The position numbers and the translations under genes are program-made. A stretch of DNA of 64,000 nt from Pseudo-nitzschia pungens (Eukaryota > Bacillariophyta > Bacillariophyceae > Bacillariales > Bacillariaceae), in NCBI GenBank assembly GCA_037355855.1, contig CM074760.1, positions 2,100,501-2,164,500 on the forward strand, in the 5' to 3' direction. Position 1 is the stretch's first letter. The number at the start of each line of letters is the position of its first letter. Shown here one piece after another: positions 29,496 through 39,218 of the stretch. The notes beneath the pieces are model-generated. The model saw only the letters and a program-made list of their open reading frames with translations, searched no databases and had not been told where the DNA came from.

Positions 29496-31436
29496 ATGAA
29501 TCCCCATCCATCATGGCTCTCAGAGGATCCCTTTTCGTCCCGCAGCGTGAAAGTCGCAGATGAAGTCGAAACTGATGTCAGACTACTAGATGAATCGGAA
29601 AAAACCATGGCGCCGTCGGACGGCAACACGCCGGGTGGAACTCCCGATGGATCGTCGGCGGAAACCGAGGCAGTAACACAAAAAGAGACCGCCAAAGAGA
29701 CCGTCAAGGCAACCGTAAAGGAAACTGAAGCTACGACCTTGGAACAAAGCTATCCGTCATCGAAAGAAGCCGGGGATAAGTCGGGAGAGGAAGGAGGAGA
29801 TGAAGAAGAATTAGCATATGAAGAGGATGCAGAAAACGTAGCAGCAGCGGAAGAAGATGGGGCACAAGAGGAAGGCAACGAAGAGGTCACCAATGAGGGA
29901 GAACCAGAGGGTGAAGAGGAAGCCAATGAAGAAGCCAATGAAGAGGTCACCAATGAAGGAGAACCAGAGGGTGAAGAGGAAGCCACAGAAGAAGCCACAG
30001 AAGAAGCCAATGAAGAGGTCACCAATGAAGGAGAACCAGAGGGTGAAGAGGAAGCTAATGAAGTGGAAGCCAATGAGGAAGAAGCCAATGAAGAGGAAGC
30101 CAATAAGGAGGAACCAGAGGGTGAAGAGGAAGCTAATGAAGAGGAAGCCAATGAGGAAGAACCAGAGGGTAACGAGGAAGCCAATGAGGGAGAACCAGAG
30201 GGTGAAGAGGAAGCTAATGAAGAGGAAGCCAATGAGGAAGAACCAGAGGGTAACGAGGAAGCCAATGAAGAGGAAGCCAATAAGGACGAACCAGAGGGTG
30301 AAGAGGAAGCCAATGAAGAGGAAGCCAATGAGGAAGAACCAGAGGGTAACGAGGAAGCCAATGAAGAGGAAGCCAATAAGGAGGAACCAGAGGGTAACGA
30401 GGAAGCCAATGAAGAGGAAACCAATGAGGAAGAACCAGAGGTTGACGAGGAAGCCAATGATGAAGGAGAACCAGAGGGTGAAGAAGAAGCTAATGAAGAG
30501 ACAAAAAATGAGGGAGAACCAGAGGGTGAAGAGAAAGCCAATGATGAAGGAGAACCAGAGGGTGAAGAGAAAGCTAATGAAGAGACAAAAAATGAGGGAG
30601 AACCAGGCGGTAAAGAGGAAGCTACGGAAGAGGAATCTAATCAACAGACCACTGGTGCAGCAGAACTAGGGGGTGATGAGGAAACCAATGATGAAGGAGA
30701 ACATGAGGGTGAAGAGGAAGCTACCGAAGAGGAATTTAATGAAGACACCAACAATGAGGGAGAACCCGAGGTTGAAGAGGAAGCCAATGATGAGGGAGAA
30801 CCCGAGGTTGAAGAGGAACCCACAGAAGTACCTACTGAGGAGACCACCGATGAGGAAGAACCAGAGGGTAAAGAGGAAGCCACGGACGAAGATAATGAGG
30901 AGACCACTGAGGAGGGAGAACCAGAGGGTGACGAAGAACTCAACGAAGAAGATAGTGACGAATCCATCGGCAATGGAGAATCAGAGACGGAAGACGAGAG
31001 TGACATCGAGGGCGGAGCAATCGACGAGGAAGCTGATATGGAAGAGGCTCAGGCGCTCGCCATCCGGGAAAGCGAACCAGTAGAGGACGACTACCAAATT
31101 GACGATTTCGAACAACAGCTTCTCGATGAAATAGAGAACGAAGCCGAGGAAAACGTCGACACTGATGAAAATGCGTGGGACATCTACCAGAAGGAAGACA
31201 AAATCAAGAAAGAAAACTCTGTGGAGTCCGGCGGAGAAGAAGCAGCACTGCCGGGCGGTGACAGCTCCGATGCCGAACCGTGGTGGGATGACGATAGCAA
31301 AAGCAAGGCCGGCCCCATTGGCTTGTTCTTAGTGTTGATTGTAGGCTTCATTATAGTTTGGAAACGACGTTCCCGACAGACAACCGACGTGCGAGGGGGA
31401 TACCGTCCCGTTCCTGGAGCCTCCAAGTCGGAATAA
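29496..31436 (+). CDS. Glu-rich repeat protein with C-terminal membrane anchor
   Basis: 646 aa, ATG 29496. No signal peptide is visible in the called N-terminus (MNPHPSWLSEDPF). Residues ~90-500 are dominated by tandem acidic repeats built from EANEEE, ANEGEPEGEE and TNEGEPEGEE units, so the chain is extremely acidic. A more varied acidic segment (~500-600) follows, then a single membrane span (GPIGLFLVLIVGFIIVW, ~607-623) and a short basic tail (KRRSRQTTDVRGGYRPVPGASKSE). The positive flank after the span implies a cytosolic C-terminus and an acidic lumenal or extracellular domain. That would need an upstream signal, perhaps in an unseen 5' exon; otherwise it is tail-anchored with the acidic part in the cytosol. 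Long frames in two other phases and antisense across the repeat are by-products of the in-phase repeat. Function is unknown; Ca2+ or silica surface binding is speculation. Confidence 0.75.
   Translation: MNPHPSWLSEDPFSSRSVKVADEVETDVRLLDESEKTMAPSDGNTPGGTPDGSSAETEAVTQKETAKETVKATVKETEATTLEQSYPSSKEAGDKSGEEGGDEEELAYEEDAENVAAAEEDGAQEEGNEEVTNEGEPEGEEEANEEANEEVTNEGEPEGEEEATEEATEEANEEVTNEGEPEGEEEANEVEANEEEANEEEANKEEPEGEEEANEEEANEEEPEGNEEANEGEPEGEEEANEEEANEEEPEGNEEANEEEANKDEPEGEEEANEEEANEEEPEGNEEANEEEANKEEPEGNEEANEEETNEEEPEVDEEANDEGEPEGEEEANEETKNEGEPEGEEKANDEGEPEGEEKANEETKNEGEPGGKEEATEEESNQQTTGAAELGGDEETNDEGEHEGEEEATEEEFNEDTNNEGEPEVEEEANDEGEPEVEEEPTEVPTEETTDEEEPEGKEEATDEDNEETTEEGEPEGDEELNEEDSDESIGNGESETEDESDIEGGAIDEEADMEEAQALAIRESEPVEDDYQIDDFEQQLLDEIENEAEENVDTDENAWDIYQKEDKIKKENSVESGGEEAALPGGDSSDAEPWWDDDSKSKAGPIGLFLVLIVGFIIVWKRRSRQTTDVRGGYRPVPGASKSE
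29880..30620 (+). repeat. Coding minisatellite encoding Glu/Ala/Asn repeats
   Basis: In-phase units of roughly 24-48 bases, all multiples of three, built from GAAGCCAATGAAGAG and GAACCAGAGGGTGAAGAG blocks in varied order. Higher-order duplications are visible (for example ~30118-30190, 30205-30255 and 30310-30360 share the same block order). Copy number probably varies among strains. Confidence 0.85.
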
Positions 31437-31644
31437 ATCACTACGAAGCATTGGCAAAATCGAAACCACGGTACCAAACCCAAAAACACGATTATAAAAA
31501 GAAAACAAAGCGAACCACACAGAGCAATGAAGGGGATGCGTAATGCACCACGGCCATCTAGAAACATATCATAAGCAATATTTTGTCCTCACGAGAACTA
31601 CTTGTAGTGAATTTGCGTGTTGCAATAGTAGTATGGCTCTAGTA

Positions 31645-34047
31645 TCACAGTGTCTCGTCGATTACACCGATGGCTATTGTTTCGCCACCGCGTCGCAAAA
31701 CAAAGCGTCCCAGCGATCGGCACTCCGAAAAGGGTTCCATCACGATTCGGTCGCTCACGGTGAGCTCCACCCTTGGCGCTTACTCCCTTTGGTCAGTGCG
31801 CGGGGTCGCTCTTTCTTTACCGAGCCGTCGCGCTTGAGAATGGCGTGCAGCTTGGTCAGAACCGTGGGCACGTCGAGGCTGTGCATGTGAAAGATCACCT
31901 GGGCGCCCCGGATGATGGGCACGGCGAGGTCTTCCATCACAATGATCCGAGCATTGGCCTTCCGGGTTAGCGGTGGTCGGGCAGACGGAAAGCAGAGGAT
32001 GTTTCCGATCGAGAGGCGCATAATGTCCGTGTCGGTGACGAGCAACTGGACCGTGTCGCCGGCCACGGCCACGGCCAGTCGCCGGGGATCAGTCGGCGCC
32101 GTCCGATGGGGGTTGCAGGTGTTCCAGTTTGGAGACCTTCACAATGTCTCCGACGGGCAAGACCACCAACGAATCGCCTACTTCGACAAAGCCCTGGATG
32201 ACGCGACCACGCGTCATTATTCCTTTTCCTTCCGCAAAGACGTCTGTGACTATGAAGCGTGGAGGTTTTTCTACCCGATTCCGGTTTGATAGTTGTTGTG
32301 ATGATAGGGTGCCATGGATTGGTAGATTTGGAATTCGCAAAGCAAGAAAAACGCAGAATGAGTGCATCATCGCCAACCAGCAACATGAATGAATTCGAAA
32401 CATAGTCATTCATCGATGTCGTTATTATTTTTTTTTTCAAGACACGAATCCTCCACCTACCTATCTGCCGATTGGCAGGGAAGAAATTGTTCACAGCCTC
32501 CAACAGCGTGGGTCCCTTGTACCATTGGGAGAGCTGTGGACTGGTGCGAGTCTTGACGTTTTCGCCGGCCAAACCGGAAATCGGGACGAACTGCATCCGC
32601 TTGGGCTTGAATTCTTGCTTTCGCAAAAAGTCCTTCACTTGGCTCTGGATAGATTCGTAGCGGTCCTGTTTCCAGCCTTCTACGTCGAGCTTGTTGACCG
32701 CCACGATGATCTGCGTCACGCCCAACCCCCTGGCCAGCATGATGTGTTCCTTGGTTTGACCGCCTCCCGTAAAACCCGCCTCGAATTCTCCCGTAACCGC
32801 AGCGATGACGAGAATGGCAACATCCGCGTTGGCGGCGCCCGTGATCATCCTGTTGGGATCCGTTTGAAAGCGAACAAAATTCAAAGAACGAACGACAGAA
32901 ACAAACAAACAAACAAACAAACAAGCCAAAGGATCAGATTGGTTCAGATATTGCACGAAGTATCATTGCCACGATGGGATAATGCGTTGGTTTTCGTTCG
33001 CTGACTCGAATCCAGCGAGTTTCTTGACAGCTTTTCAGCAAACCGCATCGGACCGCACGGTCACGTTCGGCAGTGTCGCGCATCTAGTCCGGATTGCTCT
33101 CCGTTTTGAGGGAAAGAAAGACGCGACGGCGTTTCCCGCATTGCGTGCCTCTGGACGGGGAACGCCGGTAAGGCCCACCGCGGAACCGACGCAACACTCG
33201 TTGGGTTGCAACTGACTCACACTGGTATGAAATCGTGGTGCCCGGGGGCATCCAGCACCACAATGTCGTGCCTGGGCACCCGAAGGGTCTTGGTTCCGAT
33301 TTCCATGGTCACTCCCCGGGCCCGTTCCGACTCGTTCTCGTCCAGGAGCCAGCTCAGGTTTTCCTGCTTGGCCGCGTCCCGCTTGGAGATCTGGTTGGTC
33401 TGGACCAGTATCTGCCCCATGAGTGTCGACTTTCCGGCGTCCACGTGACCCAGAATGACCATGGAGAGCTGAGATTTCTGGTCCTTGACAAAGCTCGGAA
33501 CGGCCTTGGGAACGTACTTTGCCGCGCTCGCGGCGTCCGCGGAGCCTCCTCGCTTGGGGCTCTTGCTTCGGGATTTGGTGGCAGATTTTCCACCCGTCTT
33601 TGCCGATGGCGCATCCTTGGCGTTTCCGGGAGCGGACGGCTTTCCCCAGCCGGGGGGAGGCTTTGCGATCCCGGCGGGAGGTGCCGAGGGCGGTGGCACC
33701 GAGGGCGACGACGGTTTTCCCCATCCCGGAGGAGCCGCCGTCACGCCCGTTGCGGAGGCTTTTGTTGTTGTTGCTGCTGCTGTCGTCGTCGTCGTCGTCG
33801 AAGACGGTTTTCCCCATCCCGGCGGTGCCTTGGTCACGCCGACATTGGATGGCGCGGGTGCTGCCTTTGGTTTGGGAACCAGCTGGGCCGTGAATGTTTT
33901 TGCCGGTTTCGGAGCCGCTGCGGGTTTGGGGGGTGGTGCGTAGTATTCTTCCTCCTCGTAGTAATCATCGTCGTAGTAATCGTCGTCATCGTACCCGTCG
34001 TAATAGTCGTCTTCGACTAGATTTCGAACGTTTCGATGCCTCGACAT
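31645..34047 (-). CDS. HBS1: HBS1-like ribosome-rescue GTPase, reading frame interrupted in the last exon
   Basis: Translational GTPase that acts with Dom34/Pelota to split stalled ribosomes in the cytosol. Exons 34047-33221, 32849-32461 and 32270-31645; introns of 371 and 190 bp have donors GTGAGT and GTAGGT and acceptors AACAG and GGTAG. The N-terminus has an Asp/Tyr tract, then three PPGWGKP repeats (residues 75-81, 106-112, 131-137). The GTPase domain shows GHVDAGKS (200-207), [15 protein letters not shown] and NKLD; SGLAGEN and [11 protein letters not shown] favour HBS1 over eRF3 or EF1A. In exon 3 the homologous reading leaves frame at 32091 (one extra base making GAC TGA T) and returns after two further extra bases within 31769-31781. 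It ends with [17 protein letters not shown] as HBS1 should. The three insertions sum to +3. Cause unresolved: sequence error, an inactive allele or frameshifting. Without them the product is ~612 aa. Confidence 0.85.
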
Positions 34048-35951
34048 GACGAAGCAACAAACAAACCGACTGGCAACAAGTTTGCTCTGGTCCGTTGTCT
34101 CCTCCGGTAAAAGAATACAGTGATCTCCAGCGGAATGTTTCGATCGGTTCCGCGATTATCGGCTTCCCGGCTAGGTTTGGATGGCTCTGGTTGTAGTAGT
34201 AGTGTAGTGATCGGTGTTGTTGCAATAGAAGCGTGAGACAACAATAACAATCCAAGCCTCTTGACTTGATGTGATGCTAGCCTTCTCTGTGGAAGGAGGT
34301 TGTCGTGGAAAAATCTTTCTCGGGTTGATGGGAACAAAGAAAGAATGAATGAATCGCTCGTTCATGATTTACCGTAACCTTACCGGTAGGAGGGACGGGT
34401 GCTTCCTTTTCACTCACGCATGTTGTTAGTTGTTACCTATTGCACCGAGAGTCTGCTACGGTAAGAGTAATCATCTGATGGCTGATACCAAGTATACCCT
34501 CCAAGTCAAGTAACCTTAGCCTTACGAGCACTAAGATTTTCAGGTTGAACAGACGGCACATCATTATTATTTTTTGGTTCTTGCTTCTTGGTTTCGTTTT
34601 GGGTCACGAATTTATTTCTGATACTTTATTGTAGCAGTATCTTTAGTACGCTGATGGATGGATATTTCCATTGGAGTGCTCAGAATCAATCATCCAATAC
34701 AAAGCTCTGCACAGAGCCACAAGAATTGATGGAGAACACTGGCAGAAAAAAGTAACTTCTCCAGAGCAGCACTACTAGTACTACTAGTACCACCACCATG
34801 AAAGGGAAGGTGCGGGGATTGCTCCTTCTTGGATGGTCGTCGCTGGTGCTGTACCACCACTACCACAAGCATTCAATCAATAGGGAACCATTCTAAATAT
34901 TCCAAGGCCTCAGGCTCTTGTGGCAATGACATTCATCTGGAAAGCAAAATCTAGTGCATGAGTTTTCTGGGTAAACGTGAGGAGTTGTTCTTGCTGTTCT
35001 TTGTTTCCAGGTGTTGCTGATAGTAACCGCTCCATCAATGCGTCCTTGTTTCTGTTTTGCATCATGATGGCTTCTTCCATACAGGAGAAAGAAGGTCCCG
35101 CGGGGAGTTTTGTGCCGGTGAGCGCTGGGCAACACCCCTTCCAACTTTTTCTAGAATTCTGCAATGACTTCCCAGCAGCAGCAGCAGCAGCATCCTCATC
35201 TCATCCTCTGCAGGCGTTGGTGCGGAGACCGAAACCCAGATTGGCGCGGACTGCAAGAAGCAAGACGAACCAATTGATTGAATCCGGAGCGGATGCGACG
35301 GTTGTCTGGAAAACGGCTTTTTGTTTTGCGCGCGCACAAAGCGCTTCCCCCCGCTCGTCGAATCATCCATCCGCGACGTTTCCGCTCCCGACAATCCGAA
35401 CGCAACCTCGATTCTTCTCGCCACTCGCGGTCGATATCGCGGAACGCGACGCTTCGAGTAGATGGGGCCAGAGATGGACCGGTACCTCGCATCGATACGC
35501 AATCGACCATCGGTCTCGTTTCGAATCTTTGCTTCTGCCATTCCGGCGAAACCGCACCCGGAAAGACCAAAAATCTACGAACCGGAAGCTGTTTGATTCT
35601 TCCCGAATGTCGAAGGGTATCATCCGCATTTGGAATAACTACTAGCACTGTAACGATTTCGGCTTTTGAAACATGGCGAGGTCGCTAGTTTCCAACGCAG
35701 TCCCCAAAATCGGATCATGTCATTGCGCAACAACGTACGAGCAGACCGCTCCGTATCATCCCGGACCCTGCCGGGGTGGATTTGAAATTGAGTTCTTATA
35801 AACTAAACTGATACATGTACTTTAAAATTCCTATAACGCTAGGTCCCATAGCATTATCCAAAGAGAAAAAAATGGAAGGTCACCGTTGATCTTTGCTCGT
35901 GCAAGAGGGCAACGATGCGGTTCCCGCCGTTCCGTTGCGAGGAGCTGCCCA
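34048..35951. other. Intergenic, mostly without a supported gene
   Basis: 1.9 kb upstream of HBS1 and downstream of the coiled-coil gene. Contains TACCGTAACCTTACCGGTAGG-like words (34370-34390), an ACTACTAGTACTACTAGTACC word (34769-34792) and a GCA microsatellite (~35174-35193). The one weak candidate gene is listed separately. Confidence 0.35.
34910..35541 (-). other. Weak candidate coding locus
   Basis: Two overlapping frames with ATG starts. 35541 begins MAEAKIRNETDGR and runs 159 aa. 35164 begins MQNSRK and ends with a well-formed segment (MMQNRNKDALMERLL, then LLTFTQKTHALDFAFQ). The second frame has the look of a true C-terminal exon, but no clean GT-AG junction joins them. The frame change lies near a CTG-repeat. 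It could be a real two-exon gene, a decayed one, or chance. Confidence 0.25.
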
Positions 35952-37658
35952 TCACACTTTTCGACGCTTCGATCGAGACGCGGCAGACTCGCCGTTGCTG
36001 CCGTTGCTGCCGTTGCTGTTGTTGTTGTTGTTCGACTCGTTCGCGTTCTGCTGGTCTCCCTCGCCCAACGCGCGCTTCCCGGTGGAAACGGCCGCCGAAG
36101 CGGACACCCCGGGTTCCGTCGACGTGATTTCCCCCTCTTCGTCTTCCTCCGCATCGGCCCCGTCTTCGCCCTCGTCGTCCCCGTCGTTTTCGTCGTCTTC
36201 TTTCAGACCGGACGATTTCGGGACCGTTCCGTCGCGGCTGCCCTGGTTGTGGTTGGCGGTCACGCTGCCCGAGGAGGATCCTCCGTCCTTTTTCCCGGTG
36301 GCGAACTGGCGGATTTCCGAAACGTTGTCGACCACCGCTTCCTCGTCGTACAGGACCTTGGAGGCCCTCTTGGCTTCCTCGGATTCCAGGAGGACGTTGT
36401 GCCGGGCCACAACCGCTTCGGTTTCCGATCGCAAGAGGGTCATCATCGACACCAATTCGTCGTTTTCCTTGCGCATCTTGATGGCGTTGGTCTGGAATTC
36501 TCGGTTGAGGGCTTGCTCCTTGGCGATTTCCCGCCTGAGGCGTGCCACGTCGTCCCGGAGGCCGGGGAGGATGTTGGACCGATCCGATCGTTCCGTGGGT
36601 ATCTGGTTGTGGATCCACACCAGGGAATCCTTGTTGGCGCCAAAGGCTCCGCAGGTGCCCCAGGAAACGGCGTGTCCCGGCTGCTGGCCCAGCTGCGAGA
36701 GCAAGAGCGGAACACCCGGAGGAATCTTTGGAATCGTGGAGGCCGGCCAGTTTGCCACGGCGGCGTTTTCCTTGCTGTCCTTGCTGCTGCTGTTGCCACC
36801 GCTGCCGCTCGCCGATCCGTTGCTGGCATCAATCTTGGAAATGGTTTCCTCCGCTTCCTTCCACTGCTGGTCGAGGCTGGTCCACAGGGCGTGCAGATCG
36901 GCCTGGTCCTCCTTGGCCTTTGCGGAAGCGGCCTGCGCCGATGGGTTCGCCATTCGATACCGCAGGCACTCGAGTGTTTCGCGAACCATCTGGATCCGGA
37001 CGCGCTGGAGCGCCAGCAGCCGGCCCCGCCTCCGGATGAGTTCCTGCAAAAAGTAGACCCGGGAGTCCACGTCCGATCTCTTGGTCTTGAGTTTCTTGGA
37101 CAGGGCAATGTAGTGGGCTCTCAGGCTCAGGTATTGTCCCTCGTAGATCTCGCGCTGCGCCTCGCACTGCTGGATCTTTTGGCGGAGGTTTTGCAGGCGC
37201 TTTTCTTCCTCCGGATCGATGCGGACGGGCATGGCAATGATGGGCATGCCCTGGTGGTTGCGAATGGCACGTCCCGGACCGCGCACCGATGCCTGCGAAT
37301 TGGAGCCGCTTCCGCTCCCGGATTTGGGGCCGTCGGGACTCGCGCTGTTCGGACCGGTCGACTTGCTTCCCCCGGCGTTGTTGCTGTTGATGTTTTTGTT
37401 GTTGCTGCTGCTGTTGTTGTTTTGGTTGGTGAAGATGTAGTATTGCTGGGCGTAGGACGTGCAGGCGTTCGAAAAGGCCTCCATGTGTCGGAGGTCCCGC
37501 TCCATCTCGTCCTGTGTCAGCGGTGTCAGGGGGGTGTTGGCACCGGTGAAACGGGCCGACAGACCGCGGGCCAACAGAATGTAATTGTCCTCGTGGGGCT
37601 TTCGCGTTTTCATAGTAGCGGTCGAACCAAGACGGCTGCTGGACTTTCGTTCCACCAT
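35952..37658 (-). CDS. Unrecognised nuclear coiled-coil protein
   Basis: 568 aa from MVERKSSSR at 37658. The open frame extends to an upstream ATG at 37829, but those 57 residues look like a translated leader. An N-terminal conserved-looking motif (NYILLARGLSARFTGANTPLTPLTQDEMERDLRHMEAF, ~20-57) is followed by a Tyr/Gln/Asn/Ser-rich linker. Coiled coil 1 (~145-265, starting near DPEEEKRLQNLRQKIQQCEAQ) contains VYFLQELIRRRGRLLALQRVR. A Gly/Ser linker and a Trp-containing segment (SLVWIHNQIP) lead into coiled coil 2 (~365-440, DDVARLRREIAKEQALNREF). The C-terminal third is acidic and Ser/Asn-rich, and the chain ends SRSKRRKV, an evident monopartite nuclear localisation signal. Coding is clear; no family is recognised. 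A structural subunit of a chromatin or transcription complex is a guess from architecture. Confidence 0.75.
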   Translation of the reverse strand: MVERKSSSRLGSTATMKTRKPHEDNYILLARGLSARFTGANTPLTPLTQDEMERDLRHMEAFSNACTSYAQQYYIFTNQNNNSSSNNKNINSNNAGGSKSTGPNSASPDGPKSGSGSGSNSQASVRGPGRAIRNHQGMPIIAMPVRIDPEEEKRLQNLRQKIQQCEAQREIYEGQYLSLRAHYIALSKKLKTKRSDVDSRVYFLQELIRRRGRLLALQRVRIQMVRETLECLRYRMANPSAQAASAKAKEDQADLHALWTSLDQQWKEAEETISKIDASNGSASGSGGNSSSKDSKENAAVANWPASTIPKIPPGVPLLLSQLGQQPGHAVSWGTCGAFGANKDSLVWIHNQIPTERSDRSNILPGLRDDVARLRREIAKEQALNREFQTNAIKMRKENDELVSMMTLLRSETEAVVARHNVLLESEEAKRASKVLYDEEAVVDNVSEIRQFATGKKDGGSSSGSVTANHNQGSRDGTVPKSSGLKEDDENDGDDEGEDGADAEEDEEGEITSTEPGVSASAAVSTGKRALGEGDQQNANESNNNNNSNGSNGSNGESAASRSKRRKV

Positions 37659-39218
37659 GGTTTTTTTACGATGCTCTTGGATTGGTCCAAAGATAATCAA
37701 ATTTGTGTTCTGTTCCGTGTTCAAATGGCGGAGATATGGGAAATAGATGATGGATGCAGCAAAAGAGCGGACAAACCGCAAACGAATCGTTCGTGCGCAA
37801 TTGTGCATTCCGGTCCGTTTGAAATTCATTCATTCCGTGCCGAACAAGGAAGGAGAGAGACGAATCAAAATGTGTGATTTTTCGTTCCGATGTTTGTGAG
37901 TTGAGAATTCCGTTTCGATTCCTTCCGTGCCAACACAACGCAGCAAGAATGATTCCGACAACAAAGCTGACCGAATTCATGCCAATTCCTGGACGAGACA
38001 GTCTCTCCGATCGGCGGATCCATCGGTCGATCCATCGATCGATCGATCAATAGATCGATCAATAGATCACGAATGGTATGCGGGTTGAAATTGTCTTACT
38101 TACAAATAATGTGGGCACGTGTCCTTTTTTGGAAGCGTTGTTTATGGATCGCCGTGCTAATACACCAAACGATTTCGATTGTCTCGGATTGGATTTTGTC
38201 GCTCAACAACTCCAACGAAGTCTCGTCGTACCGTACCGTATTGTTTCGATCGGAAGGGAACTTTATACCGCGGAAAACCCGAACGTGCTGTTCTCCCTTC
38301 TTTCCAATGCCTGTTCCTGTGTTCTGCGATAGAAATGAAGAGGCGTGATGCTTTGAAGTACCGATGTCGGTTGGTGTTTCTGTCCCGAGTTTTGTTCCAG
38401 TACCGTAGCGGTGTTGTCGTTGTCGATGTAAGGTTTACCGTAATGCTTCGTCGTGTTTTTTTTTATTTTAATTTTGGTTGATTTGACCGGGAAGCGTTTT
38501 ACGAGTAAACTACCAGATGGTTCGTACATTGACATTGGTATTACGAGTACTCGTACTCGTACTCGTACTCGTACTCGTACCCGTAAGTTAGCACTTTCCG
38601 CACACGGTTCACTCAGCTGGGAGGGAAACAATGGAAATTATCGCAATTGGCAACTGGCAACGAAAGGGCCGCATTCAAATTTGTCTTCAATTATGTATCG
38701 TATGTCACTATCGTATCTATATATGTTGTTTGCATACATCCTGTGTCTTATGATATCCTCATACTCTCATTATATTTTAAAGATACATACCATAACTAAA
38801 CTGGTGTTCCGTTTTCTGTATCTTTCCCATGACCTCATATGATACACATTATAGATATATAAGATAAATAAGATAATACAGTCTCGTCATTCGTCAGAAC
38901 CCACTTACAACTGCAACCAAAAAAAACGACCATTGCACGTAAGCTTGCTTCATCATCATCAGCATCAAATCATTCACAATTCACAGAAAAATCCTGATAT
39001 TCTCAGGTTTTCCTTCCAACGCCGGACTTGTTGGAACTCCGTGACTGTGCTGGTGACTCAAGCTTCATTCAGACATGCCGTAGTGGTTCTGGGCCGAACA
39101 CGCAAAAGAAAAAGTAGGTGCGACAGTTTTGGCATCCGCATTATCCTCAACGGCGAAGAAAGTTATACTCTCCTGCGAACGGTCTGCCATTCCTTCATTA
39201 TCCTTGCACAGCGAACCC
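37659..39218. other. Intergenic, divergent
   Basis: 1.56 kb. Contains a GATC-rich repeat (GATCGATCAATA units, 38025-38068), the TACTCG hexamer repeat (38542-38586), TACCGTA words (38228-38240, 38398-38440), and AT-rich sequence with ATAAG repeats near 38858-38878. Frames at 38073-38348 and 38453-38842 have no features. Confidence 0.4.
38542..38586. repeat. (TACTCG)n microsatellite, ~7 copies
   Basis: Near-perfect hexanucleotide repeat ACGAGTACTCGTACTCG..., ending in TACCCGTAAG. The unit resembles the GTACTCGTA words scattered in other intergenic regions, so it may have grown from one of them. Confidence 0.9.

Noticed and set aside
29750..30669. Long frames in another plus phase (270 aa) and on the minus strand (263 and 277 aa) over the Glu-rich gene
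   Set aside because: The repeat units are multiples of three, so all phases stay open; the encoded Lys/Arg or Phe/Leu repeats have no independent support.
31967..32956. Single 329-aa minus-strand frame as one protein
   Set aside because: It joins intron sequence at both ends of HBS1 exon 2 to coding sequence; the GT-AG structure and homologous reading show it is not the real product.
35886..37877. 663-aa plus-strand open frame and 387-aa frame over the coiled-coil gene
   Set aside because: Antisense to a gene with coiled coils and a terminal nuclear signal; the plus frames have no ordered features and no plausible ATG.
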